A DNA stretch of 64,000 bases from Amblyornis subalaris. Taxonomy: Eukaryota > Chordata > Aves > Passeriformes > Ptilonorhynchidae. Within the stretch, counting starts at the first letter, position 1; the number at the start of each line of letters is the position of its first letter. The stretch spans positions 763,814 to 827,813 of the forward strand of contig JACAXG010000075.1 of NCBI GenBank assembly GCA_018881555.1. Direction: 5' to 3'. Below, piece after piece: positions 12,585 through 26,300 of this stretch. Position numbers and translations under genes: made by a program. The notes below the pieces were generated by a model. That model was not told where the DNA came from and did not search any database. It worked only from the letters and a program-made list of their open reading frames with translations.

Positions 12585-15500
12585 TCTCCAGTTTCCATGG
12601 CTACGCCAGAGTTTACTCTTCCCCGCCTTCGACCGCCTGCACGGGCGTGATGTTAAAAAAAGGTCCCTGCGTGAGGCAAAAAGCCCGGGGATTGGGACCT
12701 CCTGTTTTTTGGGAGCCACAACTGCATCCAGGGTGGTCGAACCACAGAGCGACAGGCGCTGACTGCCCTGGCAGCACCCACAGCGCAGCGAAGGGCGCCT
12801 CGGCGGTGCTGGTTTGGGGTGCTGCCGTCCCCTCCTCGCCTCCCTGACGGCAGCAGGGACCCAGGGGAGGCCGCGGATGATGTTGTGGGGATAAAGGCAG
12901 GCGCGGGGCCATCGGCCGCCTGGCGCTCGATGCGAGGTGACAGCGCCGAGCACAGATCCCCGAGCAGGCGCTGCGGCTGAGGCTCCTTAATGGGCGAGAA
13001 CAAAACCCGAGCTTGGGTCACCACGTGGGGCTTCAGAGGCCGAATGTGGGTCAGAGGAGGCCTCGCTGAGGAGGCAGGAATGTCACAGCACCACAGGGAT
13101 GTCACAGCACCACGGGGCAGGCAGAGCACGGCAGGGCTTTGTTTGCCTTCCAGCGGTACAAGGAGCAGAGGGGAGTGTATTCCAATCCAGATTCCCTGGG
13201 CTGGGGGATTTTGGCTGAGGGGCTCCTGGGACGTGGACANGGCGCAGTCGGCTGTGAGGGTGTGTGACCATTTCCAAATCCACTGAGGGCTCTGATCCAC
13301 GGGGCCAGTGGGTGAAGTGGGAAGCATTTCCACAGCTCTGGTATGTTACACCCGGCCGTGTTGGGCTGTGGGGAGCCACACACGTGCCCCAGGCTGAGTC
13401 ACCACTGGGGCAATCTCTGTGCATCCCAGGATCCAATCCCTGTGCATCCCAGGATCCCTGCCTGCTCCTGGCCGCCCAGCCGGGCTGCCTGTGCCACATG
13501 GAGGAAAGTGCTGCCCTCCGAGGCCAGTTTTCCCTGTGGTGGACCGTGGGTGACCGTGGGCTCCACAGGGTCATGAGGAGCAGCTCCACTGTTTGTGTTG
13601 CGTTTGGGGTCCCCTCGCTGCATTGACCGCCCCTCGTTAGGCAGAGGGATGCAGGGATGGTGTGTTGCACGGTGACCCCATGGCGTGGGCTAGGTTTTGG
13701 CAGCTCCTTTGGTGAGACACCGGGCACAGAGGGGTGCCAGGGTGCCGGTTTGTCTCGGGAGGGTGGGGCGAGTTTCATCGGGCCCTCGCCCGCTGAGTCA
13801 GGGGCTGAGCAGCCGCGTGAGCCGCAGCCGTGCCGCGTGTGCCTCCGGCCCGGCCGGCGGGGGATGCTCCGCGTCCTTCCCCGACCCTCTCTCCACGCCC
13901 CGGGGACAGGCTCTGTGGCCAGGCCGGGCAGCGAGGGCTGGCGCACTGACGTGGCCTGGCAGCTCATCCTCCCCAAGGCGCTCGCTGCTCCTTCCTTCCC
14001 TCCCTCCCTTCCCGTTCCAGCGTCACATCACCACCTGCCTCCTGGGCAGCTGAGCTGGGGGCTCGCCCCATCGCGGAGATCCCAGAAATCCCCCGGAAGC
14101 TCAGCCTGGAGGGTACTCTGGCAGCACCTGCCCCTCCAGCACTGCACGGGGTGCTCTGAGCTCCCGTCCCCATCCCATTTCATGGAAAGGGTTGGGGAGT
14201 GCTGGCGCCTGGTTCATAAAACACTGTCTTTCCAGACAGGCTTTGCAAAAGAAATGAGATGTTGGTGATTGTACGGAGAGCTCAGGAGACCCCAAGGTGC
14301 ATTCCCTGGAGCAAAGGGTGATCCTTGCTTGTGGCCATGGAGGGCCTGCGGTGGGGCAAGCATTGCCCAACAGCTCCTGCTCCATTAGACCAAAATGCTG
14401 GATGCCTGTGTGCTCCAAGCTGCTGCTTGACCCCATCTCTGTGTTCCTCATGCTCTTTCCTACTCCTTGTCACCTGTTGGGTTCCCACACGGTCCTGACC
14501 CAGCACTGCTGGGTGTGACAACATGGCTGGGATGTGTTGTGGCTGTGGTTTCCCTGTGGAAGTGTGTTGGCCTCCATGGGGAGCATCCAGGTGGGAAGAG
14601 GCACAGCAGGCCAGGGGCTGCAGGAATTTATATGCGTGCCTGATGCTGCTGGTGGGTTCACCCTTGGCACTGTCCATCAGCTCCAGTCACAGGGAGCGCA
14701 GTGGGAATGTGTCTGCTTTGCCTGTGCCACTGCCTGCGCTTCCTCCACTCTCACTAACAAATCTGTGATGGCTTTTCACGGAAGGCCACTGAGCCAGTTT
14801 GCTGGAAGGGCAGAGGTCACTAAGGGGCATCCCCACATGGTTTGGATTTTTCCCTTTCCCGCGAAGTGCCAGAACAGCAGCCCTGGGGTTTCTCTAACCA
14901 CGGCTGAAAAGCCGCTGTTCCAGCGCGGTGTTCGTCTCCCAAGGAGGTGGTTTAGGTTTCACAGGCCCCACCGGATGGGAATTCGAGCAGGCACTAAAAC
15001 TAGGGCTTCTCGTGCCTTTGTTATCNGCGTTATCTGCTCGGCTGCGCGGCCGTGGGGAGCGCGGAGCCGGCGCTGGGGCGGCAGGAGCCCCCGGGAGCTG
15101 CTCCAGGCAGCCCCCACCTCCCGGGCTGAGTCACCAGCGGGCTCGGTGCGTTCGCTGCTGGGGTGACGGCAGCTGTGAGTCCCAAAAAATCCCCCAGCGC
15201 TGCTGCTTTAATGACAGGAGGATCACACAGCCCCAAGAAGACTCATACCGTGCATACCTCAGTCCTGGTGACTAAGCCCGCGCTGGGCTGGAGCAGCCAC
15301 AGCTCCCCACGTCACCCCAGCCCTGGTGTCACCAATTCTGCAGGTCTCATGATCCCAAAGCGCCCGTCTCCCGCCTGTCCCCAGCCTTGTTCCATATTTA
15401 ATCTTTCATGTCCACCTGAGTCTCTCATCAAGGCAGCTGCATCCCCCAGCCGTGAGCCTGGTGCGCAGCCAGGACTGGCATTCCCGAGTGCTGCGTGTGG

Positions 15501-15919
15501 GATCCAGGGCAGCCCACCAAAACCAACCCCAGCTGATCCCAGGATGGTTCCAGGGTATTTGGCTCCTTTCCTGCTTTTGGGTGCAAGTCACCCAGAAGGC
15601 TGGGCAAAGGAAAGGCAGTTTGGCTGTTCAATATTAAAAGACAAGTGGGAAAAACATTCCCAAGGTTTTACAGCTTACTGTGCCCTTTCCCTTGGCATTC
15701 CCAGTGTCAATTTCTACAGACTTTAATCTTCACCGCATAGTTTATTACTGCTGCTTTTCTTTAAATAGTAATATTTTCCAGCAAATGCAGCCGTCGCATC
15801 CCTACGGCCGTTGTTGGGTGTTTGTCTCCTCTCTCCTGGTGAGGAGCTGATGGATATAGATCCAGGCAGCTGTGTGACCTTTACAGTCTCACTCGGAGTC
15901 CAGGGACATGGATGTGAGA

Positions 15920-17190
15920 TTGTTTCAAGTCATTTTGATTTTATTACAAAGCAAAATACTTCACATTCAATGGCACCTCAGGTCCACAGGATAATTACTC
16001 TTGGGGAACAAATAACAACCCAAACCTAAACACCTTCGACAGGTATTGGCATAGCTGTAGCTCAGTTAGGCTCTTCCATGAGATCCCAAACTTGGAGCAT
16101 CCAACACCCCACCTGCTTTGGCTGTCAGGTTTCCTATGGGACATTATTCCAACGTTACACCTTAGCAGGAAGCTGACTGACAAACAATTTACTGTGCAAT
16201 AAATGTCAAACTGCATCTGCACAGAACCATCTTCATCATCATCCAACTGATTGCCAAATCCAAACATTTTGTCCTGACGCTCATGGATCAGCTGATGTGA
16301 TGGGGTTGTGTGTGTGCAGTTGTGGCACCTCCTCTGTGTTTCTCGGTCAATGTTGCCGGTAACGCTGAGGGAGTAAAACCCCACCAGCAGGAGCTTCGTG
16401 CTCTTCACTCATTTTTTGTGGGAGAACATCAGAGTCCTGAGAACCTTTCTATTCCTGTTCCCAAAGGCTGCAGTGGCTGTAACTTCCAGCCTTCCCAACG
16501 AGCTGAAGACTGAAAGCAAGGGATTATATATAACCTGACAATCCCAAATCACGGGGGGAGCAGCTGAAGCTCCTTGGTTTGTGCAGAGCCCTCCTGCTGG
16601 GATATGTGCTAATACCACATAAAAGTAACAACTGTTGAGGAGCTTCCCTGCCATTTCCTTTCCCATCCTTTATCACAATTAAGTTAAAAAGANTGGACCA
16701 CTGCAANCTCTATTTTTATACCCTCGGGCACGTGTGTCGCCTCGGAAAGCTGCTGCTGATTTAGGAAGGAACACAAGGAGGGAGGGATTTCTATACCCTG
16801 TACTGCACAAAGTGTGACTCTGTCCTTATTCTGTGTCTCCATCAGCATGAAAGTACCGTGATCCTCTCTGTAGTCACAGGAGGTGTGAGGAATGAATGCC
16901 CATTCACGTTTAAGATTAGCTTATACGGCATGTGATCCTTCCCAGTGCTCCGAGGCAGCAGAATTCTGACAACAGCAGAGTCAAAAGGAACCCAGACAAA
17001 TGTCAGCATTCATACAATTTAACAAAGCTCCCTACTTGTTTTTACAAAAAAAAAAAAAAAAAAGCCCCAAAAGGTTTTAAACAAAAGGAAATGTCCTTCA
17101 TTCAACACTGGTAAAATCTTTCAGTGCCGTCAAAGTGACTTCAAAGCTTCTCCACATCTGCCTGCTCCAGCCAAGAGCTGCTGCCTGTCC
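15920..17190 (-). other. TADA2A: TADA2A 3' untranslated region
   Basis: Region downstream of the TADA2A stop codon on the minus strand. The first canonical AATAAA met on that strand is at 15940-15945, and a second lies at 15741-15746, so the UTR is roughly 1.25 or 1.45 kb. A run of 18 A (plus strand) lies at 17046-17063, which the transcript would carry as poly(U). A 137-codon frame occurs within it (15995-16408) but matches nothing I know. The end point is inferred from the signal only. Confidence 0.5.
15940..15945 (-). terminator. TADA2A: Candidate polyadenylation signal AATAAA
   Basis: tttatt on the plus strand, AATAAA on the minus strand, about 1.25 kb after the TADA2A stop. It is the first canonical hexamer on that strand. 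The alternative is at 15741-15746. Confidence 0.45.
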
Positions 17191-17376
17191 TCAGGCCTTT
17201 GTGATGTACCCTTCTCTGATCAGGAAGTCATAGATTTTCCTGGTTTTGTTCACATCGATCTTGATGAGGGCTCGAGCCTGCGCCAGTCTCAGGCCTCCCT
17301 GTTTGTTGCACTCGTTCACTAAAGCAGCTTTATACTCCAAATAGGCTCCAGGGACCAACCTCACCATCTGACAGAG
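17191..17376 (-). CDS. TADA2A: TADA2A coding exon 15, SWIRM domain and stop
   Basis: Residues 383-443 plus TGA: LCQMVRLVPGAYLEYKAA through NKTRKIYDFLIREGY and ITKA. Acceptor gtcttgcag. Human ends in ITKG. Confidence 0.98.
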   Translation of the reverse strand, partial: LCQMVRLVPGAYLEYKAALVNECNKQGGLRLAQARALIKIDVNKTRKIYDFLIREGYITKA

Positions 17377-20300
17377 CTGCAAGACAAAAGGTGAAGTTAA
17401 TAAACACCAACACTTGTCATGTTCTTCCATTCCCAGAGCCCTGCTGGGGGAGGAACACGGAGAATATTTTCCTCAGAACACTTCCAGTGTGTTTCTTTGC
17501 ATGGGGGAGGCACATGGGAATGCCAGGACGAGCTGTTTGCATCCACAGGTAGGGAGGGGAGGAGCCTGCTGGCTGCTGCATTCAAAAACATTCCTGACGG
17601 AAAAATAAAGGAGGAGGATGAAAGCTGGGCTCGCAGGAGCACGGCTCTGAGCGTGTCCTGTGTGGGCGTTGCTCCTTCCAAAGCCCGGGAAGCACACATG
17701 CCAGACTTGGAAGCAGCAATTGGGCTGGCTGGCCAGGAGCCAGGGAGGGCATCTGGCTGCTAATCCCCTGCAGACTCAGCCTCTAATACCTTCTACAAAA
17801 GCAGCTCCGCCGGCCCCCTCCGGAAGTCTGGCATGGAAGCCATGCAGGGAAGGCATTCCGTGTTTGGAAGTTTGGTATGGAATGGCCTTCCACAGCCCCT
17901 GAGCTGTTTGGCTGCACAGCTCCTGTTTAGCTCCCAAACACCAGCTGCCTTCCAGGAGCACAGCGTTGCTCCCGATGGGGAAACTGTCTGTCTCTTCCTT
18001 TTAATAAGGAAATGCTTCATGCTCCTTCCTCATTGATAGGAAACTGCAGAATTCCACAGACCTCAGCCTTTCTGTCTCAGCTGCCGAGGAACTCAGATTC
18101 CACACACACACACTGCTGCCCTGCCACCATTATTCCTGTGCCAAATGCAGCCAGAAATGCCAGTTCCACATGGAGCCGTGAACCGATTCCCAACGCTGCC
18201 AGCTCCAGCCAAGGGGAAGCACACACGGAGGGGAGAGGCTGAGATACAGCTGTGCTTCATGGGCACTGCAACCTGCCTGGGGCAGTCTAAGGATCTAAGG
18301 ACACATTAGGACTTCTATTAAAAAATAATCATCTTTTATTTCAATAGTTTTCCGCTGAGTTAGAGGACAGGCCTACACCGGGCTGAAAAACCACCAGTGT
18401 TCATTAAGAAAAATTAACCCCTCTGCTCAGGCCAGCCTCACAATGCAGGAAGGGAAATGTCACACTGGATTTTGTAACAGCACCAAGCAACACCCTCGTG
18501 CTCTGCACCCTTCTCTGCTAAATAAGCCAGTTTGTGCTCTATGTGTAATACAGGAAATTAAGAAGCCAGCTGGAAAACCTGAATGATTTTTGTGAGCAGG
18601 GAAGAGTAGTCCGGGGCTGTAACTGAGGTGATATTCACAGCTCCCCAGACGTGGTGTGGGCAGCCCTGTGCTGTGGTGACACACTTTACAGAGGTGATCT
18701 TTCCACCCTTTCCTCACCTCCTTCTCCTTCTCGTTGAGTTTCTCTGTCCCTGGCAGGCCGGTGAGGTTCAGCGGTGGGGCGCTCCGTCTGCCTGCGGGAT
18801 GAGAAAGGAAACACTGGAGAATCGGAGCAGTTGGGAGGTGGCTGTTCCTGAGGGGTCTTAGGGAGGCAATTCAACCCAGTTTGATCCAAGTGCTTACAAA
18901 CAGGGATACTTAGGGCTTAGCACAAAGCTCTGCTGATGTGATAAAAGGTTTGATTTTGCAATTTTAAGCTCTGTGAATGTTGCATGAGTCTCTNATGCCG
19001 TTGGATTTTGGGAGGAACTACAAGACAACAGCTTTGTGTCAGACTGGCACCGAGCATGGCTCAGCTGGGCTGAGCCTCCTGCCTATCCCAGCTCCACAGG
19101 CTGGGCCAGGGAGGGTGTGCCGGGTGTGCTGAAACCAGAGCCTTGGAAGGATGCTGAGATTATTTATTGGTGTGATTAAGCAGCCAATTTCTCTGGCATT
19201 ACTGACAACTTCATGAGGCAGAGTTTTCTTTAAATGCCTTTAAATACAATGCAGATACTATAAAGCAAATGCAGGTTGGGGATTTATTTTTTGTCTGTNA
19301 TGATAAACAGTACTGAAAGGGATATTTATCACAAGGTCATCTGAGATTTCTCACTTTCACTATTGTTTATAACTTTGCTGGACTGTAGCTGGCACAGCCT
19401 AAACTTTCACAAGAGCTGTCTATTTGCAGGTTTGCCTTTCTTTCTACTTGCAGGTTTGGCTTTTTTTTCTAATAGTGNTTTTTTTGCAGCTTCCAGAGTT
19501 CAGGAGAAAGTTGAGGTTATTTATTCACAATGTAAAAAGTCTCTCACCCCTGTGCTGTGGGTTGCATATTTTAGCACTGGTAGAGAGAGATCTCTATCCC
19601 AGGATAACTTCCCAAATTTGGCAAAGTGATGAGACCTTGGGAAATGGGCTATTGTGTTTTCCCAAGGACCCTGCTGGTGCCTGCTCCAGACCCTGCTCTG
19701 TCCAGGTCCTGCCCATGGCACTGGCAAGTCTCTGTGTCTCCTGGGCATCTGCAGGAACAGACGGGATCTGGCTGGGTGTGAGGAGCCTGAGCAGAGAGAG
19801 CTGAAGGACTGGAGAGAAGCTGGAGTGTGAGTCTGTGGGAGGTGTAAAGGAAGTTATTTCCCAGCACTGCTCCCTCTTCCTATGGATGGGACGAGTGTGC
19901 TATGATGAGACATGACAGAATTTGGTTTTACTCTTTTATGAACCCAACAAATACCACACACACACAAGCTACATTAAAGAAAACATATTAAGGCTGCAAA
20001 GTCAAGAGCTTAGAATCTAGAAGTGAAGCATTAATTTGCCCTCTTGTATATTCAGAGTGATGCAGCCTTTAATTACAGCCACGTGGCAGCTCTTCCCCAG
20101 CATCCCGCCGTTCCCCAGGCAGGATGTTTGCTTAATTAGCAACTCTATGGTATTTTGTTTGGGTTTTGTTGAACATGTGATGCTGCTTGTAAACACCGTG
20201 TGCTATCACAGCTCCACAGGCAGCACAATCTCAGTGCTCCTGGGCTCTTCCCCTTCATGGGACACTGGATCCTTGAAAAAAAGAAAGTTCATCCCTCATT

Positions 20301-23300
20301 GCAGACCTTTAGCTGGAGGACACCGTCCTCCCTTCATGGACTCTGATGCCCTGAGATACACGATGCTGTTCTTCCTCCAAAATACCACATCTTAGCAATG
20401 CCCAAATACGTTTAGAACAGTACGCAGTGCTCTGACTCACTGCTTGGTATCCTGACCCAAATTTCCAAGGCTCCTGGCAGAAATGAGGAAGAACATATAG
20501 ACCCAGTGTCCACCTCTGAGAGGTTTGATTCAAGAGGTTTCACAGCGTCCACATAAAAACTGGGTGTAGGGACAGGGCTAAAGCCAGTTTTCCCTGGCAA
20601 CATTTAACAACCTTANAGTAAAACTTTATCCCAGTCTCAGTCACCCCATGACCTCAACAAATGGGATGTTTAAGTCTTGCTCATGAGGACCTTGACTGAC
20701 CCCCGAATCTCTCCTTGCTGGGCACTGAAAAAAGCTGGGGTCCTCTGGGTGGAAAAAACCATAATTTGTGCTTACAGAATGTGAAAATTCTTTTGTTTCC
20801 TGCCTTGCTAATGCAGCTTTAGGATGGGTTTTGACCTGTAGTCAGAAAAATCTAGAAATTCAGCAAAAAAATCCTGCAGGATATGTGAGTGGAATGACTT
20901 GCAGACTGATGTAATGTTGACTTAAGCAGTGCTTAACCATGAGGCTTGAGGACTGACACTTTGGCACTCAAGAAAAAGAGTCAGAAAAAGGCTGTCAGAA
21001 AAATATTACTGGATTTTTACCAGACATCATCTAACACTTACCTGTGGTTGAGGGAACTGGTACCGTGGGAGTCAGGCCAGAATCACTGAAAAGAAAGGAA
21101 ATTTTCAAATTGCCTTCATGTTTTTTAAGAATAACTGAATGTGTTAGCCCTGAAAGTGCTCCTTTCACAACTTGTAATAATTATACAATTCAACTTGCAT
21201 AACCCAAGCCCTGATCAGAAGTCAACAGGATTTATAAGTATTTAGTGTTCCCACATTGCAGAATATGTCTGAAACCTGTTTAAAAACCCCAACAAAGAAA
21301 TGTGGAGGGGGACACAATAAAAAATACAGTGGAGACTGAGTGGGGAAATTCCAAGCCATCTCCTGCACACAGGATGCACTTCCTTTACGTTGCAGCTTGC
21401 TCCTTAAATCCAAGTGCTCGTGCAGGGTGATGACACATTAATAATGCTGCTACATCTAAAATCATCTGAAATATTTCAAGCGTCATCTGTGCCCTCATTA
21501 ATATCCATAGAGAGCTCATTTCCCTCCGTGACTTTATGAACAGCAGATCAGTTCCTGAAATATAAAACTGAGGGGTTTGAGTCCCTTCTTTGCCTGCACT
21601 CAACAAGCACTACTGCTGGCACCCGCTTTTCCGCCCTTCTGAATTTTGCAGGCTGTTCCTACTATAATCAATCGCGAGTGAATTTGTTATTATCACACAG
21701 GAAAATGTGTTTGATGCAAACCAAATCACAGAATCCCAGGTTTGGGTTGGAAGGGACCTTGTAGCTCCCCCGTGGGCAGGGGCACCTTCCACCGGAGCAG
21801 GCTGCTCCAAAGCCCATCCCAGCCGGCCTGGGACACTCCCGGGGACGGGGCAGGTTCCCTGGACACCCGTGGCAGTGCTTACATGTCTGCCTGGCGGCTG
21901 AGCCACTGCTGGCAGGCGCTGCTGTCCTGGATGTACTGCAGCACCTCGGAGAGCATCGTGCGCTTCAGCCGCTCCTCGTCACGGCTCTTCTTCAGGTGGT
22001 CGTAGGTCCGGGCACCTGTGGCACACACACCCCCTGCTCTCACCACCTGCCTCTCACAGCACGTCCAACCTGGCTTTCCCTGCTTTAGGAAACATTGGGA
22101 AGTTCTCTAGCTCTGGCCCAACCTCTGCTCTTCTCCCCGTGACAACTACTTGGCATCAGAAGGGATTAGATTCCGCCCTGCGCCCTTCCCCCCGTTAATT
22201 TCAGGCCAAAACCAAACGAAAAAGGCTTCCATGATCTAATTCCAGGATAAAACAGACCATTTCATTTATGTGGAGGTCTTAGGCCTCTCTCCAGATATCA
22301 CAAGTGTTGACAGCCAGCGAAAGAGTCCAGAGATAAAGCCCTGAGACCACTGTGCCATGACATATATATATTTTTTCTGATGCTTTTGCAGAGTGGTGAC
22401 TAAAGCAGAGCTGTGTTAGACACTGTGATCTCCAAGCTGATGGCTCAAATCAGCTCTAAACCAGCCCAGCTGGACTGTGCATCATTGCTGAAGCCTTGCT
22501 CAGTTACAGAGCCAGGCAAACGCCTCTCAGAAATAAGTGTCTTTTTATGCAACACATCCTGAATGTTGTAAAATCATCCTTCCTCTCCTTGATGGATGGG
22601 AATGGGCTGAATAATGCATCAGGTACTTACTGCAGAAATTGGTGATTCCTGCTGCTCTGTATTCCTGGAGTCTCTTTATTTCCCTCCGCAGCTCAAATTC
22701 CACTGTTGGGCCCCACAAGTTGGCAGGAGGGAAAGCCAAAAAGCAAAAGTGGGTCAGTGGGGTGGCAATGGGGTGGATTGGGAATGTGGCTATTTGTTAT
22801 CTGCCTGCACAGGTCAGCTCTGAACATACAAACCACAGGCAGGGTTAACCTCCCTCCACAAGATCTCAAACTGTCTGTGTCCCAGTGCTCCTTGGTCACA
22901 GGTATCAGTTGGTTTCTAGCATTTGTGTGCTCACAAAAGGCATTTTCTCTTCATGCTTTGATAGTCCCTTTGCCATTCCCTGGACAAGGCAAATAACAAT
23001 AACATGGGATTCCTGGAAGGCATTTCAATATGTTTGAGAAACTACTCCAGCCAGGCTCCTGATACATCTAACATTCTCTTGGAACTACAATTTTCATAGT
23101 TGGACCTTCCAAAATTTTTCCTTGCAGACAATTCTTTTCCTGCAGTCAGTAAGATGAAATTATTAAATGTTTCTTTTGCTCAGAGATATTTCCTGTCTGT
23201 AGCTTTCATCAGCTGCCTTCCAGCACTGCTCAGTTTTACAGGGAGCAAGTTGCCTTGTGAATTTGTTTCCTGCTGCTGCTCAGGGGATCTGTGTAGTGCC

Positions 23301-26300
23301 TGTATCCAACTGTCAGGTTCACCTGAGGATTTGCTGTCACTACAACAACAAAACCAGGTTCCAGGAGCAGCACTCCCATGCGGGACTCATGATTTTGCAG
23401 GATCATGCTTTTGGTATTTCACACAGGGTGTCCTGAAAACACGGTCACAACTGTGTAAATGCTTTGTTCTTTCTAATGAGCAACAATTTTCGCAGTTTAA
23501 GTCACAGAATGAAGCAGGATGTGGTGACTCGGACTGGAATTTGCCTAAATGCAAGCTATGAGATGATTCAGGGATGGAACAATGCCTCTCCCCAAAGGTA
23601 AGGACATAATGACCACTGCACTATATAATTATGTGACATATAATATTTTAACGAGTGTCTTTCAAAGAATTCACCATTTGCTGCCAGCTCCCAATCTCTC
23701 CATACAGACAATATAGGGGTTTTGTTCTTCCCCTGATACAGAGTCCCAGTAAATAAACAGTGGTCTTGAGATTAAAAATATATTACCTCTAACACATGAC
23801 CAGAATGTTCAGTCAACTGCGAATGCAAACAAAGAACTCGGATAGAGTTTAGTGGAAAAACCCCACTCGCTGCTCATTCAGTGCATCAAACCACAAATGT
23901 GTTTGTTTTCCTGAGGTATTTAGATGGAGGAGGAGGAGGAAAACAACCTCCTGCCCTCCAGGAGGGGGATGTATTTAGGAAATAGGTGATGCAACCCCTC
24001 AGTGTGAGATGCAAATCCCTCCCGTACTCACGCGCGTGGCTCTCGATGAACTTGTCGTGCTCCACGGGCCCCAGGATCCGGGCAAACCTTCTCATGGTCT
24101 CATACAGGTCCTGCACCTCCTTGGGGTACCTCCTTTCCAGAACTACAGGGGGGAAAATGGCACACGCTGTCACTCCTGCTGCCAAGAGAAATCACATCTG
24201 TGGGGGCTGAAGGGAGCACCAGCCTTGGCACTGCCCAGAGATCCACATTTGGTCATTCTTGGCCACTCTGGTGTCACAACTACAAATTGCTGAGTAAAAA
24301 GCAACAAAATTATGCAGCCCTTCAAATTCTAAAAGCATGAAGAGTGATATTTAAATGCAATTTTGAGGCAATAACTAAAGCACTGGGCTGGGAGTAGTTG
24401 GAACCAGACAGTTGGAAACAGTTGGGGCAGGAAATCTGCTGGAATTTAGAACATATGAATGTGTTCCAGTATGAATAAACCACAGTGGTGACCTGGAAAT
24501 GGTGCATGTGTGAAGATTAGCCACTTTGAAGTGAAGCAGTTACACCTGATACTCACTCTGAAATTTTCTGAGGTTGATCAGGCCATGATCTCTTATAATT
24601 CTGGAAATGAAAAAAAATTATGTTAATAAAGGCCATTACTCCTGCATTGCCTCACAAATACAAAGGCTTCAGAAGAAACTTTGATTCAGACCATCAGAGG
24701 GGTCTAAAACTAAACATGAATGAAATTTCCATAAGCCTTGGGCTGGCTGGAATGGAAACATGATGCAGTGTGGCTTTAATCAGGATAAATTTTGGACAGT
24801 GGTGTGCATTAGCCCTGAGCACAAAGGGAGTTGCAATCACTTTAAAGGTTGGAAATTGCTTCTTTAGGCACAGATTTCACATCTACAGCATCTTAGAACT
24901 TGCCTTTCCAAAATCAGAGGTAATGAATGTCTCATGAACATGATTTCCAGCTTCAGAGAGAGACAAACATCCCTCTGCTAAAGCACAGGGCAGAGCTGNA
25001 CTGTAAATCCCACCACTGGGAGGAAGGAATTTTTCCATGGCAGCTTGGATTTTAAAGAGATGATGCAGGTAACTCTGGGTTTGAANTGCTCCTGAAGGGA
25101 GCAGGGGAAGGAGCAGAGGGAAAGGCAGGTGCCTGATAAACACCTTTGTCACCAGTTCCAGCAGTGCCACGTGCTCGTTGCTCTGTGGTGACTCCACTTT
25201 GGCACATAAGATACCACAGAGCTGGGCTGTCAAGGTCAGGTCAGAACCTGCTCTGTAAAATCCCTTGCATTTCCTTTGCTATGTACAAACCTTCCTGTCC
25301 TGTGCAGAGTCACCTTTCTGANAGTGACATCAGCATTTTTGTGCATTTTCCAGATTTTTGTCCCATCCTGCTGCAGAAACTTCACAAAACCTGACACTGG
25401 TGTAACCTGAAGAGTTATGAAGAGCCCTGTGGCACTCTCCTTTAGTATGACAAGATTGATCATCATGGGAATTACACCACATAAATACTTTTTATTTATG
25501 AATTATAAAAACCAGGTCAATCNTCCTGTCCCCGTGCTTTTATGAGGAAAAGGACCGGAGCATCCTCACTTCAAACCACTAATTCTTCCAGCAGGGAGTA
25601 ATCCAGCAAGATATAATTTTAAATATTGAACAAAGTATTTCAAAGTTATAATAAAATTTAATTTAATTAATAGATTGAGTCATTCTAGAATGCTGTCAAA
25701 TGAGCTGAATAAATTATTCAACCTCACGTCAGCAACAGAGTTACCTTCAGTGTGGAAAACTAACTTAGGGACCCCTAGGAATTAAAAATAATAGTGCAAA
25801 TATTTCTGTGGAAAAAGTGGGGGTCCAGCAATCAGTCACAGTCTGGCAGCGTTTTTGGCCCCTGAAGTAGGAAATTAATGATGTGTAATCCATCAGCATT
25901 GCACAGGGAAGGAAAGAACACAGTTAGTGCTTGAAAACTCACTTTTTCCTTCTCTGTCTTTCCTTTAACCTGGAATGATAGATATCTACAACTGCAATCT
26001 TCAGAGCTGCAAAACAAAAAGATTAAAGAATTCATAAGTAATCACTGCAGGAGGCTGAATTTCAAGCTTTTATGTTCATGAAATGGTCACTGCTTTGCTG
26101 TTTTTACAGGGGCATCCACTCACTAGAGACAAACCTGCAGTGCTTGCTCCCTGTGGAAGCTTTCTTTTGCTTACTCCTGCCAAATTCATTCCTGTAAATA
26201 CATTCATGTAAACATGAACCTGAGTAGATCCTGAGAACTCTTTTCNTCTTCTTTCCTGGACTGTTTTACTATCAGCACTTATTTGTTCCTTCACACATGC

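Larger units (their letters stand above)
10346..15739. other. Intergenic stretch left of TADA2A, no supported gene
   Basis: No exon, RNA gene or conserved protein could be supported. Frames such as 13083-13976 (minus) and 13657-14268 (plus) have low-complexity translations without recognisable domains. The stretch holds short tandem repeats, one CR1 3' end and a purine tract, listed separately. Confidence 0.6.

Noticed and set aside
13083..13976. 297-codon minus-strand frame
   Set aside because: GC-rich, Pro/Ser/Arg biased, no recognisable domain and overlapping open frames on the opposite strand.
23100..23561. 153-codon plus-strand frame in a TADA2A intron
   Set aside because: Antisense to the intron, no domain, likely chance.
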